Of a stretch of DNA of 59,154 bases, positions 14,170 through 21,785 are shown piece by piece (the stretch's first letter is position 1; every line of letters starts with the position of its first letter). The stretch spans positions 1 to 59,154 of the IMG/VR virus record IMGVR_UViG_3300047469_000385; one strand, written 5' to 3'. The notes beneath the pieces are model-generated. The model did no database searches and had not been told where the DNA came from. It saw only the letters and a list, made by a program, of their open reading frames with translations. The DNA is from a virus. Both the position numbers and the translations under genes were made by a program.

Positions 14170-15541
14170 CCCCTACAACATCGAGGCGGAACACGGCCTG
14201 TTGGGCGCGATGATGCAGCGCCCGGAACTGATCGACTCCCTCAGCGACGACCTGTCCGCCGAATCGTTCTACTTCCCGGAGAACGCCGAGGTGTACCGGG
14301 GGATCATGGCGGTCCGCTCGGCCGGCAAGTCCGTCGACTTCCTCACGGTGGGTGACCACCTTGGCACCTTGCTGGATGGCACCCCGGCCTTTGCCTACTG
14401 CGCTGAAATCGTAAACGGTACTCCCAGCGTCGCCAACGCCAAGACCTACGCGGGAATCGTGCGTGAGCGGGCAATCGAACGAGCCCTGTTCGACCTCGGC
14501 GGCCAAGCGATGGATATCGCGCACAGCGATCAGGACGTGCAGACGAAAATCGCCGCCGTCCAGGCTGCTGCCATGGCCATTGACTGCGGTTCCGGTGATG
14601 ACGACATCGTCAAAGTGGGTGATGTGCTGGTCGACCAGCTGGAGGTTTGGCAAGAGCGCCACGATCGTCATGCCCGTGGCGAAACACTGATCGGTCTATC
14701 GACCGGCCTGCGCGACCTGGACGAGAAGATCGGCGGCCTGCAACCCGACCATCTGTACATCGTTGCCGGGCGTCCCGGCATGGGCAAGACCACGCTGGCG
14801 ATGGGTTTTGTTGTCGACGCGGCCGTGCGCCAAAGCAAGTCATCCCTCGTCATCAGTCTGGAAATGAACAAGGGGCAGCTGCTGGATCGGGCCGTGGCTT
14901 CGGAGGGTCGTATTCCGCTCACGTTGGTGAAGAACGGAACGGCGTGCCAGAGCCACGGCACCGAGCTCGCCGCGGCGGCCGGTGTGCTGCGTCGCGCCCC
15001 GTTGTACATCGCCGACCGGGCGGGCTCGTCGATTGGGCGCATTCGTTCATTGGCTCGCCGCCACAAGCTGCGTTATGGCCTCGACCTGCTGATGATCGAC
15101 TACCTGCAGCTGCTGGAAGGCGAGGGCGGCAACCGGACCGAAGAGGTCAGCAGTATCAGTCGCGGTTGCAAGCTACTCGCCAAGGAGTTGGGCATCCCCG
15201 TCGTTCTGCTGAGCCAGCTATCCCGCAAATGCGAAGAACGCCCCAACAAGCGGCCAATCCCCTCGGATCTGAGGGAGTCCGGCGCCATCGAGCAGGACGC
15301 CGACGTGATCTTGTTCGTGTACCGCGACGAGGTCTATCACGAAAACACCGAAGCCAAGGGCATTGCCGAAATCATCATCGGCAAGGGCCGCGATATCGAA
15401 ATGGGCACGGTCCGGACAGCGTTTCTCGGGCAGTACAACCGCTTTGAAAACCTTGCTGCCGGGTGGAAGCCAGAGCCTGTCGAGCAGTCGGAAAAGGTAA
15501 CCAGCCTGGCCAGTCGATATTCCAAAAAGGAAAGATTCTGA
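14162..15541 (+). CDS. dnaB: DnaB-like replicative helicase
   Basis: A 459-residue hexameric 5'-3' helicase. The N-terminal DnaB domain covers residues 1-110 (NIEAEHGLLGAMM), and the RecA-like C-terminal domain 180-440 has Walker A GRPGMGKTT (203-211) and Walker B DLLMIDYLQLL near 311. The final segment has the usual SQLSR and LRESGAIEQDADVI motifs. It follows the initiator, so the phage brings its own helicase in place of a lambda P loader. Confidence 0.93.
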   Translation: MRDPYNIEAEHGLLGAMMQRPELIDSLSDDLSAESFYFPENAEVYRGIMAVRSAGKSVDFLTVGDHLGTLLDGTPAFAYCAEIVNGTPSVANAKTYAGIVRERAIERALFDLGGQAMDIAHSDQDVQTKIAAVQAAAMAIDCGSGDDDIVKVGDVLVDQLEVWQERHDRHARGETLIGLSTGLRDLDEKIGGLQPDHLYIVAGRPGMGKTTLAMGFVVDAAVRQSKSSLVISLEMNKGQLLDRAVASEGRIPLTLVKNGTACQSHGTELAAAAGVLRRAPLYIADRAGSSIGRIRSLARRHKLRYGLDLLMIDYLQLLEGEGGNRTEEVSSISRGCKLLAKELGIPVVLLSQLSRKCEERPNKRPIPSDLRESGAIEQDADVILFVYRDEVYHENTEAKGIAEIIIGKGRDIEMGTVRTAFLGQYNRFENLAAGWKPEPVEQSEKVTSLASRYSKKERF

Positions 15542-16044
15542 TGAATGAATCACGACAAACCCAAATCCTCTCAGGCCAGTCCTCAATTGCCCAAAAAGTC
15601 TTTGGTTTTGTACCGATGCAAGCGAGTTGGAGCGCTCACGATATCCACGGGGCGGTCATTGCAGCCAATGCAGCTGGTGCGTCGGCTTACGCCATCCGCC
15701 GCGCACTTGGCGAGCTGAAGGATGCCGGACTCATTCGGGAGCCGGTAGGTGGAAAGTTTCAGCGAGATACAGCTGCCCCCAAACTCAAGAAGGAGCAAGT
15801 CATGACCCCAGCAGCGAAGCCGACCGTTGTTTCGATCAAGAAACCGGAGGGCGCACTGGATGTTTTGGCCGCTCTGTCCGGTGAAGTAGTGGGCCTGTCG
15901 GCCGAGTTCAGCAAACGCATGCAGGCGCTGGCTGTGCGCATCGAAGAGGTGGCACTTTCCGTCGCGGCGGAGCAGGAAAGCAATGCAGAAACGCTCGGCA
16001 AGGTTAAACAGCTGCAATCGCTGCTGAAGGGGTTTGCGGAATGA
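15541..16044 (+). CDS. Hypothetical winged-helix phage protein
   Basis: A 167-residue protein, start ATG 15541 overlapping the helicase stop (ATGA). Residues 15-65 look like a small winged-helix (SAHDIHGAVIAANAAGASAYAIRRAL fits helix-turn-helix spacing), followed by a linker and a C-terminal coiled coil. Possibly a DNA-binding replication accessory; not recognised as a named family. Confidence 0.65.
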   Translation: MNESRQTQILSGQSSIAQKVFGFVPMQASWSAHDIHGAVIAANAAGASAYAIRRALGELKDAGLIREPVGGKFQRDTAAPKLKKEQVMTPAAKPTVVSIKKPEGALDVLAALSGEVVGLSAEFSKRMQALAVRIEEVALSVAAEQESNAETLGKVKQLQSLLKGFAE

Positions 16045-16265
16045 CAGAGGCTGCCGTGGTTGATCGCCTGCTGGCTGTTCCTGATCCGAAAAACTACCGG
16101 TTCGCTGTGTTCTGCTGCTCCTACAAGTGGGAACTGGGTAGCACTCCTGATCACGCATTAGCGCTGTTCGTTGATCAGGCGATGGCCGTGCGTTATGGCG
16201 CGTCGATGTGGCCGAGCACCTTTGAAGTTGTCGACCTTCAGGCTTGCGCAGGTACCCCACAATGA
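16041..16265 (+). CDS. Hypothetical phage protein
   Basis: A 74-residue protein with FAVFCCSYKWELG near 22. It overlaps both neighbours by 4 bp. Function unknown. Confidence 0.65.
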   Translation: MTEAAVVDRLLAVPDPKNYRFAVFCCSYKWELGSTPDHALALFVDQAMAVRYGASMWPSTFEVVDLQACAGTPQ

Positions 16266-17557
16266 ACTCCTTGATCAAAACCCTGACCGTGAAGCTGTCA
16301 GACACTGAAATTCAGCGCAACGCCAAGCTTGAGCATGTGCGCGATTTGCGTGATGCCAGCCACCCCGCGTTGCACTTCCGGTTTGCGAAAAATCGCGCGC
16401 GCGGGTCTTGGTACCTGCTGAACAAACGCAAGTGGCACCGCATCGGCGCCTTTCCAGACCTTTCTACCAAGCAGGTTGTGGCGGCCTTACCAGCCGTGCG
16501 CCTGCGAGTGGCGGCCGATGGCGCTGCCAGCGTTTCCGGCTGGGTGACCGTCGGCGAACTGCTGGATTGGTTTGGCGATCGCATGGCTCGCTCACGTGCT
16601 CTCTCTGCCAAGCGTCGTTCAGCCGGCAAGTCGGCCATCAGTTGCCAACTCAAGCCGCGCCTGGATGATCTGCTGATTCGCGATGTGAATGCGCAGACCC
16701 TCGACAAGCTGCTGATGTGGCCGGCTCAAGAAGAGTTGTCGCTATCGTATGTCCAGCAGTTGTACCGCCTGCTTGCGGTGGCCTTCCGGCAGGCCCGCAA
16801 GCTGGACCTGATCCCGGCCAACCCGATGGCCGAACTCAAGTTCATCCACTTCACTACGGCCCGCATCCTGCCCAAGCCCGCCCGACTGCGCGATGTCCAG
16901 CTGCCCGAGCTGGTGGCGCAGCTGACCGAGCGTTTCGAGAGCGCACCTGGTGACGCCATGCTGGCCCTGATGATGCTCTGCCACGGCACCCGTATCGGCG
17001 AAACCCGCCAGTCTCGTTGGGCCGACATCGCGCTGCCTGAGCGTGAGTGGTTCCTGCCGGCCGAACACACCAAGAGTAAAACCGAGCTGCGGGTGCCACT
17101 GACCGACCAAGTCTGCGCGTTGCTGCGCCGCTACCGTGAGCGACAGACCGCCCAAGGGTACGAGGGTCCGTTTCTGTTCCCGTCCCGCAGAGGGAGGGCG
17201 CTGAGTGATAACCAAGCCAGTGCAGTGTTCACCCGACTGGGGCAGGGCGCTTGGACCAGTCACGATCTGCGCAAGGTGGCCCGCACCGCATGGACCGATC
17301 TTGGCGTCGACGGCCATATCGGCGAGATGTTGTTGAACCATTCCCTCGGCAAGATCGCTTCGACCTACATCAACACCCAGGCCAAAGAACAGCGTCGACT
17401 GGCTCTGGTGAAATGGCACAACTGGTTAGATGAACGCGGCTTCAAGGTCATCCACGAGCAGACAGGCGTTAGATATGAAGATTCGCAAAACCTCGTAGAC
17501 GCCTTGAATAGCGTGGCCTGCGAGTCCATTCCGCAATTTGTTAAGGGCGAGGTTTAA
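16262..17557 (+). CDS. Second tyrosine recombinase
   Basis: A 431-residue integrase-family protein inside the replication operon. The arm-type N-terminus resembles the DUF4102-like layout, and the catalytic domain has R244 (HGTRIGE), H334-x-x-R337 (HDLR), H360 (LNHS) and Y369 (STYIN), so it looks active. Its position, translationally coupled to early genes and far from the ends, is unlike an ordinary phage integrase. It could resolve replication multimers, act in inversion, or be a captured element. From memory, similar recombinases occur at this place in other Pseudomonas phages. Confidence 0.9.
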   Translation: MNSLIKTLTVKLSDTEIQRNAKLEHVRDLRDASHPALHFRFAKNRARGSWYLLNKRKWHRIGAFPDLSTKQVVAALPAVRLRVAADGAASVSGWVTVGELLDWFGDRMARSRALSAKRRSAGKSAISCQLKPRLDDLLIRDVNAQTLDKLLMWPAQEELSLSYVQQLYRLLAVAFRQARKLDLIPANPMAELKFIHFTTARILPKPARLRDVQLPELVAQLTERFESAPGDAMLALMMLCHGTRIGETRQSRWADIALPEREWFLPAEHTKSKTELRVPLTDQVCALLRRYRERQTAQGYEGPFLFPSRRGRALSDNQASAVFTRLGQGAWTSHDLRKVARTAWTDLGVDGHIGEMLLNHSLGKIASTYINTQAKEQRRLALVKWHNWLDERGFKVIHEQTGVRYEDSQNLVDALNSVACESIPQFVKGEV

Positions 17558-17559
17558 AA

Positions 17560-17790
17560 ATGCATATTTCAGAGCATGGCGCCTTCGCCCTTTCCATGGC
17601 GACCGCCTTGAACAAGGTCGAAAGCCCAGCATTCGATCGGGCCAAGGTGTTCATGGTTTGCATGCTTCAGTTCGACGGGTTCCGTCGTTTGTACGTCGTG
17701 ATGCAAGGCGGCTTCAGCTTCGATATTGATAGCCACCAAGTGCCGTTCAGTCTCGATGCCGCCGCCGACTGGCTTGTAGGTGCCGTATGA
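17560..17790 (+). CDS. Hypothetical phage protein
   Basis: A 76-residue protein with AKVFMVCMLQFDGFRRLYVV near 28, mostly hydrophobic beta strands. It overlaps the next gene by 4 bp. Function unknown. Confidence 0.6.
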   Translation: MHISEHGAFALSMATALNKVESPAFDRAKVFMVCMLQFDGFRRLYVVMQGGFSFDIDSHQVPFSLDAAADWLVGAV

Positions 17791-18101
17791 AGAAATCACA
17801 CGGCCCAGCCTTCCGCCGGGAGTTGAAGTTCATCGTCGAGTGCAACGCCTGCCGCGGCACTGGCATTTACACCGGTGTCTTCCATCAAATGACCTGCGAC
17901 AACTGCCACGCCTCGGGCTGGGTCTGCGGGAGGACTTTGAAAACCTTGCCGCTTATCGATGTGGTGCAGGTGCTCAACGCACGGTTGCGAGATGCACTGG
18001 GGGAGATCGCCAAAGCCAACCGCGCTATCGGTGGTGCCCACGAACAATACGAACAGAACAACCGCCGCGGTGCCGGCGGATCGAATTACACAGGGGATTG
18101 A
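17787..18101 (+). CDS. Zinc-finger phage protein
   Basis: A 104-residue protein with two CxxC pairs (CNACRGTG near 19, CDNCHASGW near 37), a DnaJ-type zinc-binding pattern. The C-terminal half is a helix followed by a Gly/Asn-rich tail. Probably nucleic-acid or protein binding; its partner is unknown. It ends 3 bp before the next gene. Confidence 0.75.
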   Translation: MKKSHGPAFRRELKFIVECNACRGTGIYTGVFHQMTCDNCHASGWVCGRTLKTLPLIDVVQVLNARLRDALGEIAKANRAIGGAHEQYEQNNRRGAGGSNYTGD

Positions 18102-18104
18102 GCG

Positions 18105-18791
18105 ATGGGCATCTATAAAGACGTGATGGGCACCCTGGTACGCGTACTGGCCGCCGACAACATCGACAACAGCACCAAGCAGTCATGGCAGAAGCTGATC
18201 GATGCTGACCTTCGCCAAGGCGGTACTGGCAGCTCCATCTCCGTGCGGGACAAGTTCGATTATGACTGCTGCTTGCACGCGCTGTTGCACAAGCACCTTG
18301 CCCCTGCGCAGTGGGATGTCTTAGTCGCCAAGTACTCGACGCACAAAGGAAATAAAGTCGCTTCGATTGGTCGCCTCATCAGTCGAATTCAATCTCCTGC
18401 GCCGCAGTTGTTCATCTATAAGGCGGTCACGGCCTGGGCGATTCCCAAGTTAAAGGGCGTTCAAGTTGCACCGCGCGGCGGTCATGAAGTGGTGTCCCGG
18501 GGTCTTCGGGAAGATCTGGAGCACGCCGCAGTCGGAAAAATGATCGCTTCTGGCTGGAAGACCGAAGTCAAAGTCGAGCGCGGCCAGTATGTGAAAAGAT
18601 CCACCGACATGATTGTGCTGCCCGCCGAGTTCTACGACATGAACACCTGGGATGTTGAAGGAAAGCCAGAGTCGACTCGCCGACGCTGGAAGACCGGGAT
18701 TGCTCGTTGCCTCGAGCGCCTTGAAGAACAAGCGGTGGTGCACGCGACAGAGATATTCGATCTGGAAGAAATCTTCATTGATGCCGCTTGA
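18105..18791 (+). CDS. Putative late regulator (Q-like position)
   Basis: A 228-residue protein, the last gene of the rightward early operon. The middle (LLHKHLAPAQWDVLVAKYST, then SIGRLISRI) recalls phage antitermination/Q-type proteins, and the C-terminus has RRRWKTGIARCLERLEE. Position before terminators and the lysis genes fits a late-gene activator. The similarity is weak and from memory. Confidence 0.45.
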   Translation: MGIYKDVMGTLVRVLAADNIDNSTKQSWQKLIDADLRQGGTGSSISVRDKFDYDCCLHALLHKHLAPAQWDVLVAKYSTHKGNKVASIGRLISRIQSPAPQLFIYKAVTAWAIPKLKGVQVAPRGGHEVVSRGLREDLEHAAVGKMIASGWKTEVKVERGQYVKRSTDMIVLPAEFYDMNTWDVEGKPESTRRRWKTGIARCLERLEEQAVVHATEIFDLEEIFIDAA

Positions 18792-18861
18792 CTGTAGTGG
18801 CGCTTTGATCGTAAATTAACCCCATCATGTCGATCTTGCGCGTTATGAGAGGCGACGAATT

Positions 18862-18888
18862 AAGCCCAGCCACCCGCTGGGCTTTTTG
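18862..18888 (+). terminator. Terminator before the tRNA-like gene
   Basis: AAGCCCAGC/GCTGGGCTT stem followed by TTTT, ten bases before the tRNA-like sequence. It ends the rightward early operon. Confidence 0.75.
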
Positions 18889-18897
18889 CTTTCTATC

Positions 18898-18994
18898 ACC
18901 TTGGTAGCTCAGTTGGTTAGAGTGCTCGGCCTGCTGTCTTTACAGCGGTACACGTGCTGAGAGGTCGCCGGTTCGAATCCGGAGCAAGGTGCCA
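18898..18994 (+). tRNA. tRNA-like gene with expanded anticodon loop
   Basis: A 97-base sequence with the main parts of a class I tRNA: acceptor ACCTTGG/GCAAGGT (one mismatch), D-arm GCTC...GAGT, T-arm GCCGG-TTCGAAT-CCGGA, a five-base AGGTC variable loop and encoded CCA. The anticodon stem CTCGG/CTGAG closes a loop of 27 bases instead of 7; it contains a 7-bp hairpin (CTGCTGT/ACAGCGG with loop CTTT). No normal seven-base anticodon loop can be drawn, so the amino acid cannot be assigned. It is flanked by terminators on both sides. It may be a decayed tRNA or a deliberate tRNA mimic. Confidence 0.55.
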
Positions 18995-19000
18995 AATTCA

Positions 19001-19028
19001 AAGCCCCGCCATCGTGCGGGGCTTTTTC
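19001..19028 (+). terminator. Terminator after the tRNA-like gene
   Basis: AAGCCCCGC/GCGGGGCTT stem followed by TTTTC, seven bases after the CCA end. Between here and hicB (19029-19121) nothing else is recognised. Confidence 0.75.
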
Positions 19029-19121
19029 GTTTTCGGCTCCACCACACCCATCGCTCCGAGCTGGGAGTGCCGTTGGAGCTGATTCAATTCGCTGGCGAAA
19101 GATCGGAAAGCCCCCTCCTGT

Positions 19122-19547
19122 TTATGCTGCTTCGACAGACACCGAAAGGCGTTTACCGAGCACAGCCAATGCGCTCTCGAGTTGTTCCATCTTCGAGGTA
19201 TGCAGGAAGTCGACCAGGCGATCGCCTTGAGTTTGGCTAACGCCCAGCGATCGACACAAATCAGCCTTGCGCATGCCTCTGCTCATCATCTCGTTCCAAA
19301 GCGCGATCTTGGCCACGACTACTGCCGGCAAGTGAACGACGTGCTCACCGTTCTGCGGCTCAGACGCTGCCGGAATAGCACGGCGCTGATCGACATAGAT
19401 GGACAGGGTGGTCTCAATTGCGTCCAGGGCTTCGCTGATCGCGTGAGCCCTGTCATCACCGAAACTGTTCAGCTCCGGCAGATCTCGGCAGAACACTGCC
19501 AAGCCTTGGGAATCGTCTTCCTCAAAGCGGATTGCGTAGTCGTACAT
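19122..19547 (-). CDS. hicB: HicB antitoxin
   Basis: A 141-residue antitoxin. Residues 1-60 are the RNase H-like HicB fold (YAIRFEEDD, VFCRDLPELNSFGD). The C-terminal part has a helix-turn-helix (MRKADLCRSLGVSQTQGDRLVD) for autoregulation. AAGGAG precedes ATG 19547. It follows hicA by 52 bp in the same direction, the usual order. Confidence 0.88.
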   Translation of the reverse strand: MYDYAIRFEEDDSQGLAVFCRDLPELNSFGDDRAHAISEALDAIETTLSIYVDQRRAIPAASEPQNGEHVVHLPAVVVAKIALWNEMMSRGMRKADLCRSLGVSQTQGDRLVDFLHTSKMEQLESALAVLGKRLSVSVEAA

Positions 19548-19599
19548 GGTCACTCCTTGGAGGTGATCGTTCAGCTTTCAGATGTTGTGAAGGGGGCTC

Positions 19600-19779
19600 T
19601 CAGAGCCCCAGTTGTTTAATGATCGCCTTGCGGGTCGGTTCTGGCATTTCCTTGCTGCCGTGATCCGCGAAGGTGGTCTTGTTGCCGTTTGGGGCGGTGA
19701 CTTTGAAGTGGCTTCCTTTGCCTGCTTCGAAGGTCACCCCTTGGGCCTTCAACCATCGTCTGAACTCGCTGAACTTCAT
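19600..19779 (-). CDS. hicA: HicA toxin
   Basis: A 59-residue mRNA interferase with the double-stranded RNA-binding-like fold; the catalytic His lies in GKGSHFKV near residue 22. Start ATG 19779. With hicB it forms a type II toxin-antitoxin pair placed between the early and late phage operons and read against both, so it could stabilise the prophage or act in abortive infection. Confidence 0.88.
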   Translation of the reverse strand: MKFSEFRRWLKAQGVTFEAGKGSHFKVTAPNGNKTTFADHGSKEMPEPTRKAIIKQLGL

Positions 19780-19807
19780 CACCTCGCCTCGTTGTTTGGA
19801 TGAGCCC

Positions 19808-19844
19808 ATTCTACAACATTTATGTATTAATACAACACATATGT
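19808..19844 (-). promoter_or_regulatory. hicAB promoter and operator
   Basis: On the minus strand TTGTAT (19835-19830), 16 bp, TAGAAT (19813-19808). The perfect palindrome TGTATTAATACA (19823-19834) overlaps the -35, and ACATATGT lies at 19837-19844, consistent with HicB autoregulation. Confidence 0.65.
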
Positions 19845-19868
19845 AGTATTTGAGTTAGATCTCCTCAA

Positions 19869-19894
19869 GGCCTCAGCATTTGCTGGGGCTTTTT
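19869..19894 (+). terminator. Terminator-like hairpin before lysis genes
   Basis: CCTCAGCA/TGCTGGGG stem (19871-19888) followed by six T. It precedes the holin gene and would need read-through for late expression. Confidence 0.6.
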
Positions 19895-19925
19895 TGTTCA
19901 CGCTCCCCGAGGGGAGGACTCCCGG

Positions 19926-20252
19926 ATGTCCAAAATGCCCGAGAAAAATCCCGACTTCTGGGCGCAGGTGTGGCTAATCCTCAGCACTCCGCTCTGGCAG
20001 GGCGCGATCATGGCTTTCACGATCACGCTGCTGCGTGTGTTGTATGAAGCCAAAGAGCCCAACAAGTGGCGGATCATCTTCGAAGCGCTGATCTGCGGTG
20101 CTTTAAGCCTGTCAGCCAGTAGCGTTATCGAATGGATGGCTTGGCCGCCGAGCCTGTCGGTTGCCGCAGGAGGCACGATCGGATTCATCGGCGTGACCGC
20201 GATCAGAGACTTGATCATCAAGTTTCTCGGTCGGAAGGCGGACTCAGCATGA
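19926..20252 (+). CDS. Holin, lambda-type
   Basis: A 108-residue membrane protein of the lambda-type holin group. Two to three membrane helices lie at about 12-35, 50-68 and 75-95, with a charged loop EAKEPNKWRR-like between and a basic C-terminus. It forms inner-membrane holes that trigger lysis timing. It overlaps the Rz gene by 4 bp. No endolysin follows; the lysin is at 41819. Confidence 0.8.
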   Translation: MSKMPEKNPDFWAQVWLILSTPLWQGAIMAFTITLLRVLYEAKEPNKWRIIFEALICGALSLSASSVIEWMAWPPSLSVAAGGTIGFIGVTAIRDLIIKFLGRKADSA

Positions 20253-20635
20253 AGGCGATCGCAGCAGCAATCATCATCGCTCTTGTCGGCTTATTGCTCG
20301 TCGGTATTCAGCAGCTCCGGGTTGAGGATTTACGCGAAGAGAAGCGCATCGAGACGCAGGCCAAGGACGAAGCCCTTAAGGCCAACACCGAGAGCCAAGC
20401 CACCATCACTACGTTACGGGCTGAAGCTCAGCGCAATGCTGCCTACAGCGCCGACTTGGCGCTGCGCATCAAGGCCAGCGAACAGAAGGCCGACAAGGCG
20501 AGGAAGGATTTTGAAAAACTCAAACGCAACAGCAAGCCTGTTCGTGATTGGGCTGCTCAGCCTTTGCCTGACGGCCTGCGCAGTAAAGCCGCCAGTGGTA
20601 ACAAAGACCCAAGCGGTAAGGATCGAGGCCCCTGA
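20249..20635 (+). CDS. Rz-type inner-membrane spanin
   Basis: A 128-residue i-spanin: an N-terminal anchor (residues 3-20) and a long periplasmic coiled coil (25-95, rich in Glu, Lys, Ala). Start ATG 20249. With the embedded Rz1 it joins inner and outer membranes and fuses them at lysis. Confidence 0.85.
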   Translation: MKAIAAAIIIALVGLLLVGIQQLRVEDLREEKRIETQAKDEALKANTESQATITTLRAEAQRNAAYSADLALRIKASEQKADKARKDFEKLKRNSKPVRDWAAQPLPDGLRSKAASGNKDPSGKDRGP

Positions 20636-20783
20636 GCTAATCCCTTGCGAGCGAGTCGATCAGGACGAAGCTGACCTGCGTCTCAATGGCGACGTGTGGG
20701 AGTTGAAGGACAAGGCGATCAAGCTGCTGGATACCTGTGCGGACCAAGTCGACGCGCAGATCAAGCGGAGTCAGAGCAAGTAA
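20511..20783 (+). CDS. Rz1-type outer-membrane spanin lipoprotein
   Basis: A 90-residue lipoprotein read in the +1 frame from within the Rz gene and running past its end. The proposed start is TTG 20511, three bases after AGGAAGG. The signal peptide ends in the lipobox LTAC near residue 24. Embedded or overlapping Rz1 genes are typical for phage spanins. Longer upstream reading lacks a signal sequence at the right place. Confidence 0.8.
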   Translation: MKNSNATASLFVIGLLSLCLTACAVKPPVVTKTQAVRIEAPELIPCERVDQDEADLRLNGDVWELKDKAIKLLDTCADQVDAQIKRSQSK

Positions 20784-20810
20784 GCCCACCAACCGTGATC
20801 GGAGTTGCGT

Positions 20811-21134
20811 ATGTCTCGACTGAGAACCCTTCCGGCCCGTATGCAACAACCTGAAGGTAGGCCATTCGCTGCGCCAGTTGCAGCGGAGGGAGCAGATGGT
20901 TGGGGCTCGGGTCGTGGAGGTCGACCTTGGCGCCGTAAACGCGCCGCAATCCTCTTGCGCGATGAGTACACATGCCAAGCCTGTGGCGTCATCACGCTGC
21001 AGCTTGAGGCGGATCACATCGTCAACCGTGCCCGTGGTGGTTCGGATGATGAGGACAACCTCCAGGCTCTCTGCGTCCCCTGCCACAAGGACAAGACCGC
21101 CGCCGAGTCAGCCGAAGGCGCGGGGCGAGCGTGA
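20811..21134 (+). CDS. HNH endonuclease
   Basis: A 107-residue HNH nuclease: CQACG near 50, EADHIVNRARGG near 64 and a CVPCH zinc pair near 85. Start ATG 20811, six bases after GGAG. HNH proteins beside terminase genes are part of packaging in HK97-type cos phages (established by work on HK97-like systems), so it probably helps terminase cut cos. Confidence 0.9.
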   Translation: MSRLRTLPARMQQPEGRPFAAPVAAEGADGWGSGRGGRPWRRKRAAILLRDEYTCQACGVITLQLEADHIVNRARGGSDDEDNLQALCVPCHKDKTAAESAEGAGRA

Positions 21135-21235
21135 TGTTCAGCGATCTCGTCGGTCAAATGAGAATCGGTATCGACTGGCGTATGTGGCACGCCAGTACCC
21201 CGGGGCGGGTCGAAACCTTGGAAGGTTTTGCATAG
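21134..21235 (+). CDS. Possible 33-residue ORF
   Basis: A short frame whose ATG overlaps the HNH stop (TGATG). No domain is seen. Coupling is the only support; the stretch may simply be the cos-proximal spacer. Confidence 0.25.
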   Translation: MFSDLVGQMRIGIDWRMWHASTPGRVETLEGFA

Positions 21236-21290
21236 GACACCGCCCCCGACCGCACGGACAGATTTTTTCCCCCACACAGGTTTTTTGTTA
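21236..21290 (+). other. Candidate cos region
   Basis: A GC-rich, gene-free stretch (with CACCGCCCCCGACCGC near 21239) between the HNH and small terminase genes, then a run of T and C. HK97-type 3'-overhang cos sites lie here in related phages. The exact cut cannot be placed by eye. Confidence 0.35.
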
Positions 21291-21785
21291 ATGGCGTTAA
21301 CAACCAAGCAGCGTGCTTTCGTCGACGCTGTGAGGGGAGGTGCGTCCAACAAAGACGCAGCCATCGCCGCAGGATATGCAGCGTCCAGCGCTTCGGTGGC
21401 CGGTTCACGATTGGCAAAACACCCTAACGTACTCGCTGCAATGGCGTTCTCGCCGATTAACAAAAATGTTAAAGCCGGCGCCAAGCCTGAACGTGAAAAG
21501 CCTCCGCCCGGAAATTTCCCCGAGAGCGATGACGAGTCCTCTTTCGACTTTTCCAAAGCGATGACGTTTACCGATCCGAAAGCATTTCTGATCGCGACCA
21601 TGAACGATTACGACGCGGACGCGAAGCTTCGGGTCGATGCCGCAAAAGCGCTAATGCCGTTCATTCATCCGCGTAAAGGAGAAGGCGGCAAAAAGGAAGA
21701 AAAGGAAAGCGCAGCGAAGACAGCCGCTAAAGGTAAATTCGGCGCGGCGCCCCCACCCCCTACTCATTTGCGATCGGTGAAATAA
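21291..21785 (+). CDS. Terminase small subunit
   Basis: A 164-residue protein that recognises phage DNA for packaging. Residues 1-55 carry the HTH of the terminase_2 family (LTTKQRAFVDAVRGG, NKDAAIAAGYAASSAS). An acidic then Lys/Ala-rich C-terminus follows. Start ATG 21291; it abuts the large subunit. Confidence 0.88.
   Translation: MALTTKQRAFVDAVRGGASNKDAAIAAGYAASSASVAGSRLAKHPNVLAAMAFSPINKNVKAGAKPEREKPPPGNFPESDDESSFDFSKAMTFTDPKAFLIATMNDYDADAKLRVDAAKALMPFIHPRKGEGGKKEEKESAAKTAAKGKFGAAPPPPTHLRSVK

Noticed and set aside
14647-15447. 266-codon frame overlapping dnaB
   Set aside because: High-GC shadow of the helicase gene; Arg/Pro/Gly-rich with no domain.
18105-18791. Firm call of antiterminator Q
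   Set aside because: Likeness is weak and depends on position, so it is given only as a possible late regulator.
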